The position numbers were made by a program, and so were the translations under genes. Under the pieces are notes generated by a model that saw only the letters and a program-made list of their open reading frames with translations, had not been told where the DNA came from and did no database searches. This document shows positions 42,725 to 54,510 of a DNA stretch of 64,000 nt, piece by piece (the stretch's first letter is position 1; each line of letters opens with the position of its first letter). Source of the stretch: Platynereis dumerilii (lineage: Eukaryota; Annelida; Polychaeta; Phyllodocida; Nereididae); contig JAPTHN010000038.1 of NCBI GenBank assembly GCA_026936325.1, positions 3,280,452 through 3,344,451 on the forward strand, written 5' to 3'.

Positions 42725-43600
42725 TATTAGAGCTCTCCCATACCCGGTCTCCTATCCCCATTCCCACTATCCTACAACCTAAAACAACAAAAAAATAACC
42801 TGCCTTAGGCACCCAGTACGGTTGTCGAACCACTGTGGTAGTAACGTGCACCTACTGCCCCTCAAGGTCAAAACATAAGAAAACACATAAATTCTCTTCC
42901 AATAAACAAACTTAATCACATACAAAATCTGCCCAACCACCAACATAAAAACACACACAGTCTGGTCTTCAAGCCACTGTGATTATTGCAATTACTCCTA
43001 CTGTTCCATCATATACATGTTTTTCTTTTCAGATCCCCTCAATTTTATACCCTTATACTTATTACACTCACAGTACAAAAAATTGACGCGTTCCGAACCC
43101 AGTACGGTAGTCAAACCACTGGTGTAATAACTGGCGCATCACTCTGCCAGCACAGGGTCAAAACATAAACCACCATCTTCTCAAAACACAACACTACACC
43201 ATCCACTTAAAGGTATCAAAGGAGGGTGTTGGTTTTAAAGCCCATCCTCTGGAGACTCCTATCATTCACTAACCCAAAACCAAACATAAAAACTCTCCCT
43301 TACCACTTTAAACCATCATACCCCACATCCCATACCTAACAAACTCAGGACTTGTGGTCCCTGGAGGGAGTCATATCTATAGATCGTACTAAAACGCATG
43401 GATACCTCTTGAATCCACCCACATGTTCCTCTCATCAATTATACTCACCTCCCTACCCTCCCTCTCCATAAAACATCACATCCACTCCATAAATCCTGTA
43501 GTTTCAAACATCCACCCCGGTGTTCTTCCTCTTCTAGGTTAAAATCAATTTTCCACCCTGCGACGCTGACAAGACCACTAAACAATTGTAATCTTTTCCA
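42725..43600. repeat. C/A-rich, G-poor segment with repeated motif
   Basis: The plus strand is rich in C, A and T and very poor in G for about 850 bp. CACCCAGTACGGTTGTCGAA CCACTG near 42810 recurs as AACCCAGTACGGTAGTCAAA CCACTG near 43097, both followed after about 40 bp by GGTCAAAACATAA; a weaker third, CAGTCTGGTCTTCAAGCCAC, is near 42959. There is no long frame. Strand asymmetry of this kind fits an untranslated part of a retroposed or transcribed repeat, which is inference. Confidence 0.55.
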
Positions 43601-45000
43601 GATCCTCCCAGACAAAACATGGATGCCTTCCCAGGCCTTCTCACCCCCTGACCCTTACCCACCTCCACTCCACTCCGACATAACATTTCCTGGATTGCCA
43701 CAGCTCCCTCTCTCGAGGAAGGGCCATCCCATCAAAATATTCCAAAAGCTTGTAGGGCGAAAAATCGCCAATCAAGCTTGGGCCTTCGGCCCTAAATTTA
43801 CACTCTTACTTCTTTCATTCCTGCTGTGTCCCGCTGAGCGCGGCCCTGATTGGCAGCAGCGCGGACTTTAGGGGCAGCACTCCCAGTGACCTAGATCCCA
43901 ATTCGATACCCATTTCGAATTGAATTTCATCAGTTAGTCTGCAGCCTCGCTCGTTCGCCTGCTTTAAAGCAGACTGTGCCCCAGTTGACTCTCTCGGACA
44001 TCACTCTTACGTCTTTACAACATGTTACCGCATTTGGACCCCAGTCCATGGACTTGTTAATGATGTTACCAAGCTTCTCCCAGTTTTTATTAACCATGGT
44101 GTGGAACCATACGGACCAGGGAGCATGCACGGCCTTTGCCCCTAACTCTGTTAGGGGTTGTGTATCAGGTGTGACCTTGTGGAAATCAAGTTTGTTGGTG
44201 ATCTGTGGAAGAGCTTCCCTTCACATTTAATTTGAGCGGCCATTATTATTTCCCCATGTTGCTTGTTTTTATATAATATGTTGGAAGGCTTCAAGGATAA
44301 ATTGTTTGATATAGATCAAGGTTAGAGTTCATATTCATCCTGCAAGGACCTTTCTGATAATTGGCAATCCTTGTCAATGTCACTGTGGCATGATTTCTAT
44401 CCCATCCCAACATGGTCATGGTCATGAGACACCAGGCCTTTGGCATTTTCTGACAGAAGTCATCAACCATCATCCAGTCTGAGCTGCTTGCTAATTGCTA
44501 TTCTGTGTCTTGGTTGGGTAAGAATTATTCAATCAGCTGGTTTGTTCCAAACAGTTTTCAAACAGCTATATTTGTTGGTATTCTTTGGTTCTTTCAACAA
44601 ACAAATTAATAATTTGGTCCAGTGTAAGTATACCCAAGTGTACCATAGCGTAATAATTTGGCTGAAGTCCCATGTGATGTCAGATAATAGATACAATTTG
44701 GCTTATTATAGTGTGGAGCTGATGTTATTTACCTTAGAGATATAAACCGAGCTCTCAAAAACATATGAGCTTGTTAACTCCCTTTGAACAAATTCCAATA
44801 TATATGTAAATTGCTCCCATAGTAATTGGGTGATCAAGTAATTTATGGAGACTAAGGACCCAGGGAGGTTCGAATGAAGGTAATTAGGGAGCATCGAATT
44901 ATATGGGGCAGGCTTAAGTCGACTTCCTAGCCAAATTAATCAATTCTGTAAACCTGGTTGTCTGGAAGGAGAATACTAGCAAATTGAACATGCTAACAGT
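43601..45000. other. Intergenic, nothing firm
   Basis: A short GC-richer patch (43800-44150) shows no recognised protein or element. GGCCTTCGGCC near 43780 is a short hairpin centre of the kind seen in the foldback repeats. Confidence 0.35.
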
Positions 45001-45002
45001 AA

Positions 45003-45545
45003 AGTGTTTTCCTTGTCATGCTGCAATTTTACCCGAAATGCAAATGAGAAAGAATTTGATCTCATCAGAATGAGATCTCTCAAAGCGTTTTAACACTTCC
45101 TATACAGATGTACAGAATGATGCTTTCAGTGAAAGAGTTCTACCCATGATGGCTGCCCGAGCACAGGCATCCTTGACAATTACCCTTCTTTGAGTGACAT
45201 AGCATTAATAGCAGAGGCTCATCCGGGCCTCGTTCTATTGTTTGCTTGCACTTCTTTGTTGTTAACATGCTAAGTGCTCATGGGATGCTCTGAAACAGAG
45301 GATATTCCCTTAGTGCTTATCTGCAATTTGTCATTGGCAATAAAAGAAAACCACAAATTTAAATGTTCAATATTGCACCATGCACTCTGCCAACCATCTA
45401 GCCCTTTGCAGATGCATTGGTTGCTGTTGGCTGTTGCTAATTTTTTATTACATTGAGAAATTTTGTGTCTCATGCACTAAATTGAAGTTATAAGAAAATA
45501 CTGATCAAGGAATTGTCTTGTTTTCTCAGTTGGACTTCTTATGCC
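45003..45545 (-). repeat. Low-copy dispersed repeat, inverted copy
   Basis: Its reverse complement follows 50500-50985: ACAATTCCTTGAT, ACATTTCTCAATGTA, GGGAATATCCTCTGTTTCAG, AGCATCCCATGAGCA, AGGGTAATTGT, GCCTGTGCTC and TGATGAGATCAA in the same order. Diverged by roughly a quarter. Class unknown. Confidence 0.65.
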
Positions 45546-46277
45546 ACTTCAATTCCAAAGAGCTTTAAGTTGCATGTTTTACTATGTCACCATCTATTTA
45601 TTGTCGTTTTATAGCTGTTTTTTTAGTTTTGAAAACTTTGTTTTGCACTTAAACCATGACATCAGAGGTTGTCTGACATTGTGATTGGTCTAATCTTCAA
45701 CCTGTGACGCCCAGTTTAAAGTTTGACATCACGGTTCATGACAAAGGAATTTATACCACTGTTTGCTTTTTCTAGCCAATCAGAAGGCAGGATTTCGCTC
45801 TGATATAATACATATCACAGCTCATACATCTGACCATTATATTGCATGCTTGGCTTACTACAAGTTGACAAAATTGAAGGAAACACTGAAACAAAACTGA
45901 CCAACATGGGATTAAAACTGAACAACACAGACAGTAAACAAGGAGGAAGATTGTATCAAGTGTAACTGGTCTCAAAAAAAAGGCTATATTCACTCTTTTT
46001 TATAAATACCATTATCTGAAATAATGATCAAATTTACGGTCACTTGATAAAATAGTACATTTGGGATATGTAAGCTGCAAAAAAAATAGCGGAGCAGCAG
46101 ACCAATAATTGTGGCCCCATTTGGCAAGCTGCCGCCCCCGAACCCCAACCCCTGCTCCTTGCTTTCTGTTCTTTTTCAAATGTCTTTCATAATTTAAAAA
46201 TAACATTTGCTAAGCGACTGTAATAATCAACCTCCCCAAAGTGTCCTTGGCTGAAATGGCTGCACTATAGACCAACC
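45546..46277. other. Intergenic, nothing recognised
   Basis: No gene, RNA or clear element ends. Confidence 0.35.
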
Positions 46278-46412
46278 TATCTATCTATCTATCTATCAGT
46301 CTATGAATCTATCTGTCTATCCATATCTATCTATAAAATTAATCAATGAAATTAATGTATTGTGTTATTTCCATCTATCTATCGATCTTTCTATCTATCT
46401 TTCTATCTACAA
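46278..46412. repeat. Interrupted ATCT microsatellite
   Basis: CTATCTATCTATC runs with point variants and an internal duplicated AAATTAATCAATGAAATTAA / AAAGTTAATGTATTGTATTA-like spacer. Equivalent to GATA on the other strand. Confidence 0.85.
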
Positions 46413-46599
46413 AGTTAATGTATTGTATTATTTCCTGAGAACAAAGAATTCTGACCTGTTGCCTTCAGGGCTGCCCACCTTCAAATGAACTGAGGAACAT
46501 GACTGTGCAACAAATACAATGAAATGTTGTCAAACAAGAAGGATTGAAGGCAAACAAAGGGATTTAAATTAATTTGTTTTGTACTTAGTGGTATAAGTT

Positions 46600-46690
46600 A
46601 GATAACACCCTTGTTTGTGACAATATGCAATAATCCTCGGGCTAAAGCCCTCGGATATATTGCATATTGTCACAAACGAGGGCATTATCT
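46600..46690. repeat. Foldback palindrome with CCTCGGGCTAAAGCCCTCGG centre
   Basis: AGATAACACCCTTGTTTGTG and ACAATATGCAATA are mirrored by TATTGCATATTGT and CACAAACGAGGGCATTATCT. The hairpin of about 45 bp per arm is nearly perfect. Similar in design to 12038-12136. No coding capacity. Confidence 0.8.
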
Positions 46691-47394
46691 ATTACTTAAA
46701 AGTGCCAGGCAATGTTATTGTTTGTGGACAACTACAGGAGAGTTTCAATGTCTGCAAACAAAGTGTGTTATTGTCTTTTACAAGACACTAGTTATCACAA
46801 TTTCAAATAACTTTTTAAGATATTTGGTCACTCATTGGAAGGGACCATCCCGAATTAAATGACTGGGATGGGGGGGGGGTTGGTTGTTTTTTCCTGAGAG
46901 GGCACTATCACTTTTCATAAGTATACAAGTATAACTGTATATATGTGTGTATTGCTTTGTACATTGGAGGGGGGGGGGGGTGGGAGGGGGTACTAAAAAT
47001 CTGCATGGATCCATCAACCAGTGCAGGTATAGAAGCCAAACAAACCTAACATACATAATCTATGTGTCAATGCATTTAGTCAATTTCTTGAAATATGTGC
47101 TTGTAATATACAAAGTTATGCAACTAAATCTGTGACATCACAGTCTTGGGATAAAACAAAGTACAAAGTGGAAAAACACGATAATAATGTTTTGACCAAT
47201 TTCCAGACTAAGTGCCATCACATCTTTTAAGGGGTGTTATCAAAACTACGCATCTTTAATTCCGAAAATCATCCAACAGCTTAGGAAATCGAGGAAAAAT
47301 GAATGAAGCAACTGAAATCACAGATCTGCTTATATTAGGAAACATCTCATATCAGATGAAAATTCATCCCTAGAGCTCTCAGTGGTCTTGACAC
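46691..47394. other. Intergenic, nothing recognised
   Basis: Two poly-G runs (about 46871 and 46969) without element ends. No gene. Confidence 0.35.
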
Positions 47395-47640
47395 TAATTC
47401 CATGTGTTTTGTTTTCTTTGTTAGCAAGTGTTTTTCTATTGGAGTGGACTCTTGGGAAGTGGAATCCTGTTGGGGGTGTTTAAATTTGTCTTTTATGATG
47501 ACAGAGTATTTTGTTTTTCAACACAGTACAGAATAATCATGCATGTCAAATAACTGTTCAAAAAAGAATTTTTAAACATGCACATGACACTGCTATCGTT
47601 TTGAAGCGGTTAGTTGAATCATGCATGGTTGAGTTGGCCA
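47395..47640 (+). repeat. Low-copy dispersed repeat, 5' part
   Basis: Direct match to 50245-50450: TCTTGACACTAATT, GTGGACTCTTGGGAAGTGGA ATCC, TTATGATGACAGAG and GAATAATCATGCATG in order. The 2-kb TTAA element lies between this copy and the one at 50.2 kb. Confidence 0.65.
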
Positions 47641-47899
47641 TAATAATTGTAGGCTTTTCTAAGTTTTCTTGTTCCACTTGCCTTGCAAGTCATCACAATT
47701 AAGAACTACCTCAGTATACTTGTTTTCAATCTTGAAAAGGAAAATGAGAAAGTCAGATATTTGACAAAAAATCAATAAAAGATTTTGTAAATTAAAGCAT
47801 ACAATTTCTTTTCAAATGGGTATTCCACTGAAGCTGGTGGTCATCATTGGGAAAACCGTAATGCAAAAAAAAATTCTCTTCTGCTGATCATTGAGTTAA

Positions 47900-49932
47900 G
47901 GGTTGTTTTTCAATCGGGGTACGCTCTGGAAAGTGACACGAGATCCAAAATACCAGAAATACAATGCATATATGTGGAAAAAACCTTACAAAGAATGATT
48001 GAACATACTGAGAGGGACCTACAGTAGCGAAAAAAATTATTCAAATCGGTTGATAAATGCCCGAAAAAAATTTATTTGTGTCATTTTGACCAAAATTGAC
48101 TGTCTCATTTGCAAATTACGCAAATATCGCTTCAGATTTTTCAGTCCTCACCTAACAGTAAGTTTTAACCAATGTGAATATGCTTTCAACATGGTCCCGA
48201 GAGTTCAACATTAGAATTACATGCAACAACTATGATTAGTCTCTTCAGAATCCTGCATTTAATACTTAACGGTCAATTCCGTCAAATATTGTCCTCTCCG
48301 AAATTGGGTCGGCTAAAACAGTGAAAACATCAAATTAAGAGTATTTTTATTTTACAGAAATACTCCTTCAATAGTTTAGACAACGTTTTTTTAAGTTTTT
48401 CACTTCAGTTGTACCAACTGCGCGATACTCGTAGCACGGAAAACGCCGAAAACAGCTTTCCGTCAAATCTTGTCCTCTCCGAAAAATGAGGAAAAATGGC
48501 TGTTATTTCCTTACAAAAGGATTTACCTGACTTTTAAGACTTTGAAATTGTAGTGCTAATAGGTTTTGAGACACTGACAAAGCACATCTCACTAACATTA
48601 ATGCTTATGCTGAATTGAGCCTGTCAAATGTCATTGTCCTCTCCGAACCAAAAGTTGGGTTTCTTGGTGGTATCATATCCAAGGGCATAATCTTGCTAAT
48701 TGCTGTCCCTAGCCATTGACATTTAGTATGTGCACAATATGCAATGTAATTTGTCATTTTGAGTTATTTTTAACTGCTCAAATGCTCAAGTGCCACCTCC
48801 TGTGGACTCCTCAGAACATGGTTGATATACATATTTCTTTTTCAATTGCTTAAAGAGAGATTTAAATACCCCACTACTTGCGATGTTCTCATGGTTGTTT
48901 TGCCTTGTTATTTCCTTTATAGTTAGGTCATTCAAATTAATTTAATCATTACCTGGTACACCCTAACGTATGAATGAAGCCGTTCTACTCTTTAAGGGGG
49001 AGAGGACAAATGTTTGACAAGAAAAGCAATTGTAGTTTTCTGCTTGCCTTTGCCTTAAACGATATTGCTCGGTTAGCTGGATAGACACTAATGAGTAATA
49101 TAATAAGTGTCATTACTATGTCTGAATGAACAAGCAATATATATGTAGTATACGTCTCACAAATTTCTGCAGAAATGAAAACTCTATAGTGCCAATAAGA
49201 ACTATTGTATTTGCGAACATACATAGCTTTAATTACAATTTTAAAGAAAACGAAAAGGTATCCTTAGTCACCTAATTCTATGACGAAAATTTGTTTCAAG
49301 GTCTGATTCGTCCACAACTGCGAGAAGTATGCCACAGAGACTTTATATTATAAACATTGTCATGTCAAAATAAGTGTCCTCTCCGAATGAATTTATGTTG
49401 TCGTATTTGTTAACTTCAGCGGGTCATACCATGACTATCAGTACGAATAAACTGTTGAAATTTGGTGGAGTTGTTCTATTTTTTCTTGCAGACCAGTCAG
49501 TCTGTGAAAATGTGGGGTCAATGGCAGATAGGAGTTGCCATATAGAAGATATAGTATTGTTATCGGAAAAATGGTTCCCAAAATGTTTGTTTTTCTTGGT
49601 ATAGACAAAGTGCTTGGCCAAAATTAAGCAAGTAAGATTATTTTTCATTGCCATATGTCTATCTACCCACTCAGCATAATCCGATACAATGAGGAACGCT
49701 ATAAACCAGTAATAGAGGGATGGGCATGATAGTTGTTTTTGGTCAAATTTATCAATACCACAACACAAAATGTCAAATAAAAAAAAATTCAGAATACTTG
49801 TAGCCCTAAAATTTTCAGAAATTCAAGGCAAGATATATTGCAATAGAAAAAAGTTAATTTGGTGAAAAATAAAAGACCCTTATTTTTGACCCCCTTGAGA
49901 CAAAACCATGTACCCCGATTGAAAAACAACCC
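47900..49932. mobile_element. Non-autonomous 2-kb element with perfect TIRs and TTAA target
   Basis: Perfect 23-bp terminal inverted repeats, GGGTTGTTTTTCAATCGGGG plus TAC, are flanked by TTAA at 47896-47899 and 49933-49936. A TTAA target is used by piggyBac and Kolobok transposases. The purine-rich GGG start is unlike the CCC start of piggyBac, so Kolobok-type is favoured with low certainty. No transposase frame is present. Five copies of a GTCAAAT...TGTCCTCTCCGAA motif are spread through it (48281, 48462, 48623, 49363, and inverted at 48996-49018). Identical TIRs suggest a recent insertion. Confidence 0.8.
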
Positions 49933-49936
49933 TTAA

Positions 49937-50244
49937 CACAATCACAATCACATGCCATAATTTGTTTTGAGTATCTTACGCCATTCAGCCTCCAGAGAAC
50001 AAATAAAAAGTAGTCCTTCAACTAACCCCGGTCTCCCCTACTATTAACAATGTAGCCTATTTTATATTTGACTAATCTTCTAGATATAGGACCAAAGTTC
50101 ATTGAAGTAACATGGATCATGGAATCAGAGTGCCTGTTGGGATTCATAAAGACAAAACACATTAGCAAAATGAACATTTTATAATCCCAAGACAACCCGA
50201 TTTAAATGAGAATGATTATTCACCTATCATACTCCATTTTGTCT
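49937..50244. other. Short spacer, nothing recognised
   Basis: AT-rich sequence between the TTAA element and the dispersed repeat. Confidence 0.35.
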
Positions 50245-50985
50245 TGACACTAATTTGATGCGTTTGCTCATCCTTGTTAGTTAGTGTTCTGCTGTTGACA
50301 TGTGAAGTGGACCCTTGAGAAGTGGAATCCGTTTGAGGCTCTGTTCTGATTTGGCTATTATGATGACAGAGCGCTTGCCATGCGGACGCAGTTAAGAATA
50401 ATTATGCATGGCAATTCACTTTTTAAAAAAGGCCTCTTAAATGTGTCCACTGCCTCTATGACTTCTAATATAATTTTTTCGAAAAACAAGTGAATTGTTT
50501 GTGCAAGGCTTCAAAAGATACAAATGGGTCAAGAAGACAATTCCTTGATATCCCAATTTGCAATTATATCAGGCAAAACATTTCTCAATGTAGCAAACAG
50601 CAATCAGGTCACCTGGGCTACTTGGCTGGAATAGCATTGCACAAGCAAATCATTTGGTTTTGTCCCTTACCACCAGCAAAGACATGCACAAAGGGAATAT
50701 CCCCTGTTTCAGTTCATCCCATGAGCAATTTGCATGTTAACGACAAACACTCAGAAGCAAGCGTGAGCAAACAAGAAAACGAGGCCCAGACGGGTCTCTG
50801 CAATTAGTGCTAGGCTACTCAATATAGGGTAATTGTGAAGGAAGCCTGTGCTCTTGAGTAGAACTAATTAGCTGATAGCATCACTCTTGGAAGTGCTTGA
50901 AAAACCTCATTTTGATGAGATCAAGTTCTTTCCTTCTTTCTCTCTTAGTGTATAATCGGCGCATGACAAGGGAGAACACACCCCA
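50245..50985 (+). repeat. Low-copy dispersed repeat, longest copy
   Basis: It contains both the 5' part shared with 47395-47640 and the 3' part shared (inverted) with 45003-45545, so it shows the order of the full unit, at least 740 bp. No inverted ends, A- or B-box or coding frame are found. Confidence 0.6.
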
Positions 50986-51570
50986 GTGAAGAAGTGGCCA
51001 AGAGGAAGAACCACTCAAATATCTTAAGAAAACAGATGGGGATTTGGTCCAGGTAAAAACATGCATTTCTCATTAATAATGTACTCCAGTTTCTACCAGA
51101 GGATTAACAGTAAAATCTGTGGGATAATTATTTATCTCATGTTAACAGCAACCATGCATAAGTATCTATTTCAAGCACAGCAAGTCGCCAAATATTCATC
51201 CTAAATCTAGGAACACCTTGCTAAGAGAAAGCCCCTTCAGAGATGATTACAGTTTGTCACGTTTGGCATTGGGACAGAAATTTAGCATTGTTTTTACAGG
51301 CCATACAAATCAACACAATTTTACTAGAACTAATAAGTTTGGGGTGGCGATGCAGTGCACATTTGTGACATCACCACCCATTGTGTGTCAGATTGGTAGC
51401 ATCACAAATGTCAACATTTAGTCAGGAGCCAAATCCAGAAAAAGGCCTTAGTTAAAGTGGTTGAGGCATTTTAGAGTAGAAATGGGCATCCATGTGGAAT
51501 AAGTCAATTTGAGTATGCTGATTTCGAATTTTGAGGATGCCCGTTCGTATCTCGATTATTAAGCCCTCAA
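50986..51570. other. Intergenic, nothing recognised
   Basis: No recognised features. Confidence 0.35.
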
Positions 51571-51945
51571 AATGGCCGAAAACAATATGGCCGCCAAAAT
51601 TACTTCATTCAAGCATAACTTGGCCCTTAATTGCACTAGAGAGGTGATCTTTGAGTCTTTTTCTATGTTTTGGCACATGAGGAATCTAATAAGAATATTT
51701 CCAAATGTTCCAGAGCAATATTTCATTAATAATTAGACCTTTTGATGACCAAAAACAAGATGGCCGCCGAAATTACTTCATTCAAGCATAACTTGGCCCG
51801 TAATTGCACTAGTGAGGTGATCTTTGAGTCTTTTTCCATGTTCTGGCAAATGAGGAATCTAATAAGAATGTTTCCACATACCCCAGAGCAATATATTTCA
51901 TTAATGTTCAGTCCCTATAATGACCAAAAACAAGATGGTCACCTA
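51571..51945. repeat. Tandem duplication, two ~173-bp units plus a partial
   Basis: The unit starts AAAACAAGATGGCCGCCGAA (first copy ACAATATGGCCGCC) and continues ATTACTTCATTCAAGCATAA, CTTGGCCCGTAATTGCACTA, GTGATCTTTGAGTCTTTTTC and GAGGAATCTAATAAGAAT. Units start near 51580 and 51753, with a third start at 51925. About 90 percent identity. It shares only the AAGATGGCCGCC motif with the 21-22 kb satellite. Confidence 0.85.
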
Positions 51946-52365
51946 AAATGACATGCATTTTTTTTCTTCATAGTTGTAACATTGATAATGTAACCAGCAC
52001 ATCCATACTCTGTTGAACTGAACACAAATTACCACCACCAGCAGGGTGACATAGTGGTTAATTAATTTTCCAATTGTGGTAGTGAATTTTCTTGATGCCA
52101 ATTAACTTGGTAACACAAAAGACTTGGTAGACCTTCAGAAGCATGAGGCGAGAAATGTCTCTGGGGGTGTTCTCAGACTTACATTTGGTCATCTTTTACA
52201 TCAGAAGCAAAGACTGCTGGAGCCTTTATCTTTGACTCCTGAAATACATCTTTCATATTAAGTTAGTTGTTCAAACATGTCAGTGCATGGCAACTTTGAT
52301 TTGTAGCTTCCACACCGAAATGTACAGCACTCTTTCTGACAGCTGCAGCTTGCAAGCTGTAAACT
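51946..52365. other. Spacer, nothing recognised
   Basis: No recognised features before the inverted element pair. Confidence 0.35.
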
Positions 52366-53090
52366 TCAGTCCGGTAGAGGTGCAAGTGTGGAAAGTACAG
52401 GCTTCAGTACATTCTGATCTTTTATCAAATAGCTTTTAGTTGGAGGTACAATTTCAGGACCTGGCTCCAATGCTTTCAGCCATACTATGCTCCGATGATG
52501 AGCCCTCATAATATGGAACTTAAGGGCATTTGATGTTAGGGGCAAGTGTTCAGCCTTGTGTCCTCTCCTAAACAATACTGACCTTGCTTCATCTGTGGAG
52601 GTGGAATCAGTTTTGTAAACTTTGCAAATGAACAACTCACAATCTTTCGCAACTTCATTAGAGAGGTTTGGTCATATCAATGAACCTTTCACAAGATCAG
52701 AAAGAAGCTTAGAATTTTCAAGTAAAATGCCAAAGGCGGTTCTCTTGCTATGTCCAGCAAGAAATGATGTAGAATCAGAGTCAGTGGGGGCATTGAAAAA
52801 CAACAGAGAAAGAGCCGTGTCTGGTTGCAAGTTCCATCCTTGGACGATGGCATTTACAGAGTCTGAAATGAAATTTGAGTTTTTGCTGGTTCCAGCCTTC
52901 ATCCAGACTTGTTGGTGGCGTGATTGTGAGCAACAATTAGTATCAAGAAGACATCAGTATCTCTCCTCCAGACTACAAGCCAGGAGGAATCTGTGTGGTT
53001 GTAATGCACCAACAAATGTGTGTCAGCTTCCTCATGGATAGCCTTCAGATCATGCAGATCCACATCTGATGTGTAGCAAAGAATATATAT
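52366..53090 (-). mobile_element. Fossil copy of an unnamed multicopy element, left arm of an inverted pair
   Basis: Minus-strand translation contains MKAGTSKNSNFIS, SVNAIVQGWNLQPDTALSLL and TSFLAGHSKRTAFGILLENS. I recall this pattern from a repetitive protein family in many invertebrate genomes, but I cannot name its element class. Only the middle and C-terminal parts are present, and the copy is broken in a few places. It forms an inverted repeat with 53485-54510. Confidence 0.55.
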
Positions 53091-53111
53091 TGCCTCACCT
53101 AAACAACCACA

Positions 53112-54510
53112 TTGCTTATTGATGGACAGGCATTAGTCGTATCAATCGGAAAACCACAGAATCAAGCATTTAGCACTTTTGGTGACTATGCCAACTTGTT
53201 TCTGAATGTAGTGTTTGGATATGGACGTCACTTCGAACGCATTGACGTGGTGTTTGACCGGTATGAAGACTTTTCAATAGAAGAGGGGACAAGGAGATGG
53301 CAAAAAAAGAGAAAAGGTAATTCGCAGATTAATAGAGTGTACTTTGCTGGCAAAACTGGCAAGGTTTTCTCTCCAATTCTGTCAACAAGGCTGACCTTTC
53401 CAAATTCATGTGCTACCCCTTGGCGGAAAAGGCTCCAGATGACAAAATAGTCATAACATTTGGTGGTTTACATGAGGCAACAGATATTCTTAGCAATAGA
53501 TCAGATGTGGATCTGCATGATCTAAGGGCTACCATGAGGAAGCTGACACACATTTGTTGGTCCATTACAACCAAACAGATTCTTCCTCGCTTGTAGTCTC
53601 GAGTAGAGATACTGATGTCTTTTTGATGCTTGTTGCTCACAATCACACCATCAACAAGTCTGGACGAAGGCTGGAACCAACGAAAACCCAAATTTCATCT
53701 CTGTAAATGCCGTTGTCCAAGGATGGAACTTGGAACCAGACACGGCTCTTTCTCTGTAGTCTTTCCATGCCCTCACCATCTTGACAAAGGCAGGCCTTGA
53801 CAATTCAGCCGCTGATTCACTGTATATAGGCCAAGTTATAAATCTACTGAATTTCAAATAGGGATGGTCAGCCAATGAGAGACTTGTTGTTCACACATCA
53901 ACCACTCCCCAGCCAAATCACCACACTCTGTATCTTTTGAGGGACAGCTGTAATCTTAAATCTACAGGCCAAGACCATTTAAGGAAGGGGCAAAAAGGGT
54001 AAACAACTGGCAGAGGGGGTGTTACAGATCTTTGAGTGACGCGTACAGACCCTTGACGCAAAATACTCAAAAGCCCAGGCTGAGTTGTCAGGGTATTCCC
54101 TGTCAGGATGTGCCCTCACTGGCTTGACTGGACATCATTTCTGGCTGGATATAGCAAGAGAAATTCCTTTGGCATTTTAGTTGAAAATTCTAGGCTACTT
54201 TCTGATCTTGGGAGAGGTTCATTGACCACAAAGTAGCTGGAAGATTGTGAGTTGTGCATTTGCAAAGTGTACAAAACTGATTCCACCACCACAGATGAAG
54301 CAAGGTCAGTGTAGTTTAGGACAGGACACAAGGCTGAACACTTGCCCATAACATCAGATGCCCTTAAGTTCCATATTACGAGGGCTCATCATCGGAGCAT
54401 AGTATGGCTGAAAGCATTGGAGCCAGGTCCTGAAATTGTACCTCCAACTAAAAGTGATTTGATATACTGAAGCCTGTACTTTCCACACTTGCACCTCCAG
54501 ACAGAAGTTT
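53112..54510 (+). mobile_element. Fossil copy of the same unnamed element, right arm
   Basis: The plus strand encodes pieces of the same family in N- to C-terminal order: DGQALVVSIGKPQN, GDYANLFLNVVFGYGRHFER, IDVVFDRYEDFSIEEGTRR, CYPLAEKAPDDKIVITFGG, a SRDTDVFLMLVAHN motif and the C-terminal region matching the left arm. The DTDV motif and acidic positions recall PIN/XPG-like nuclease folds, which is speculative. The copy is broken in several places and no terminal repeats or target duplication were recognised. Confidence 0.55.
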
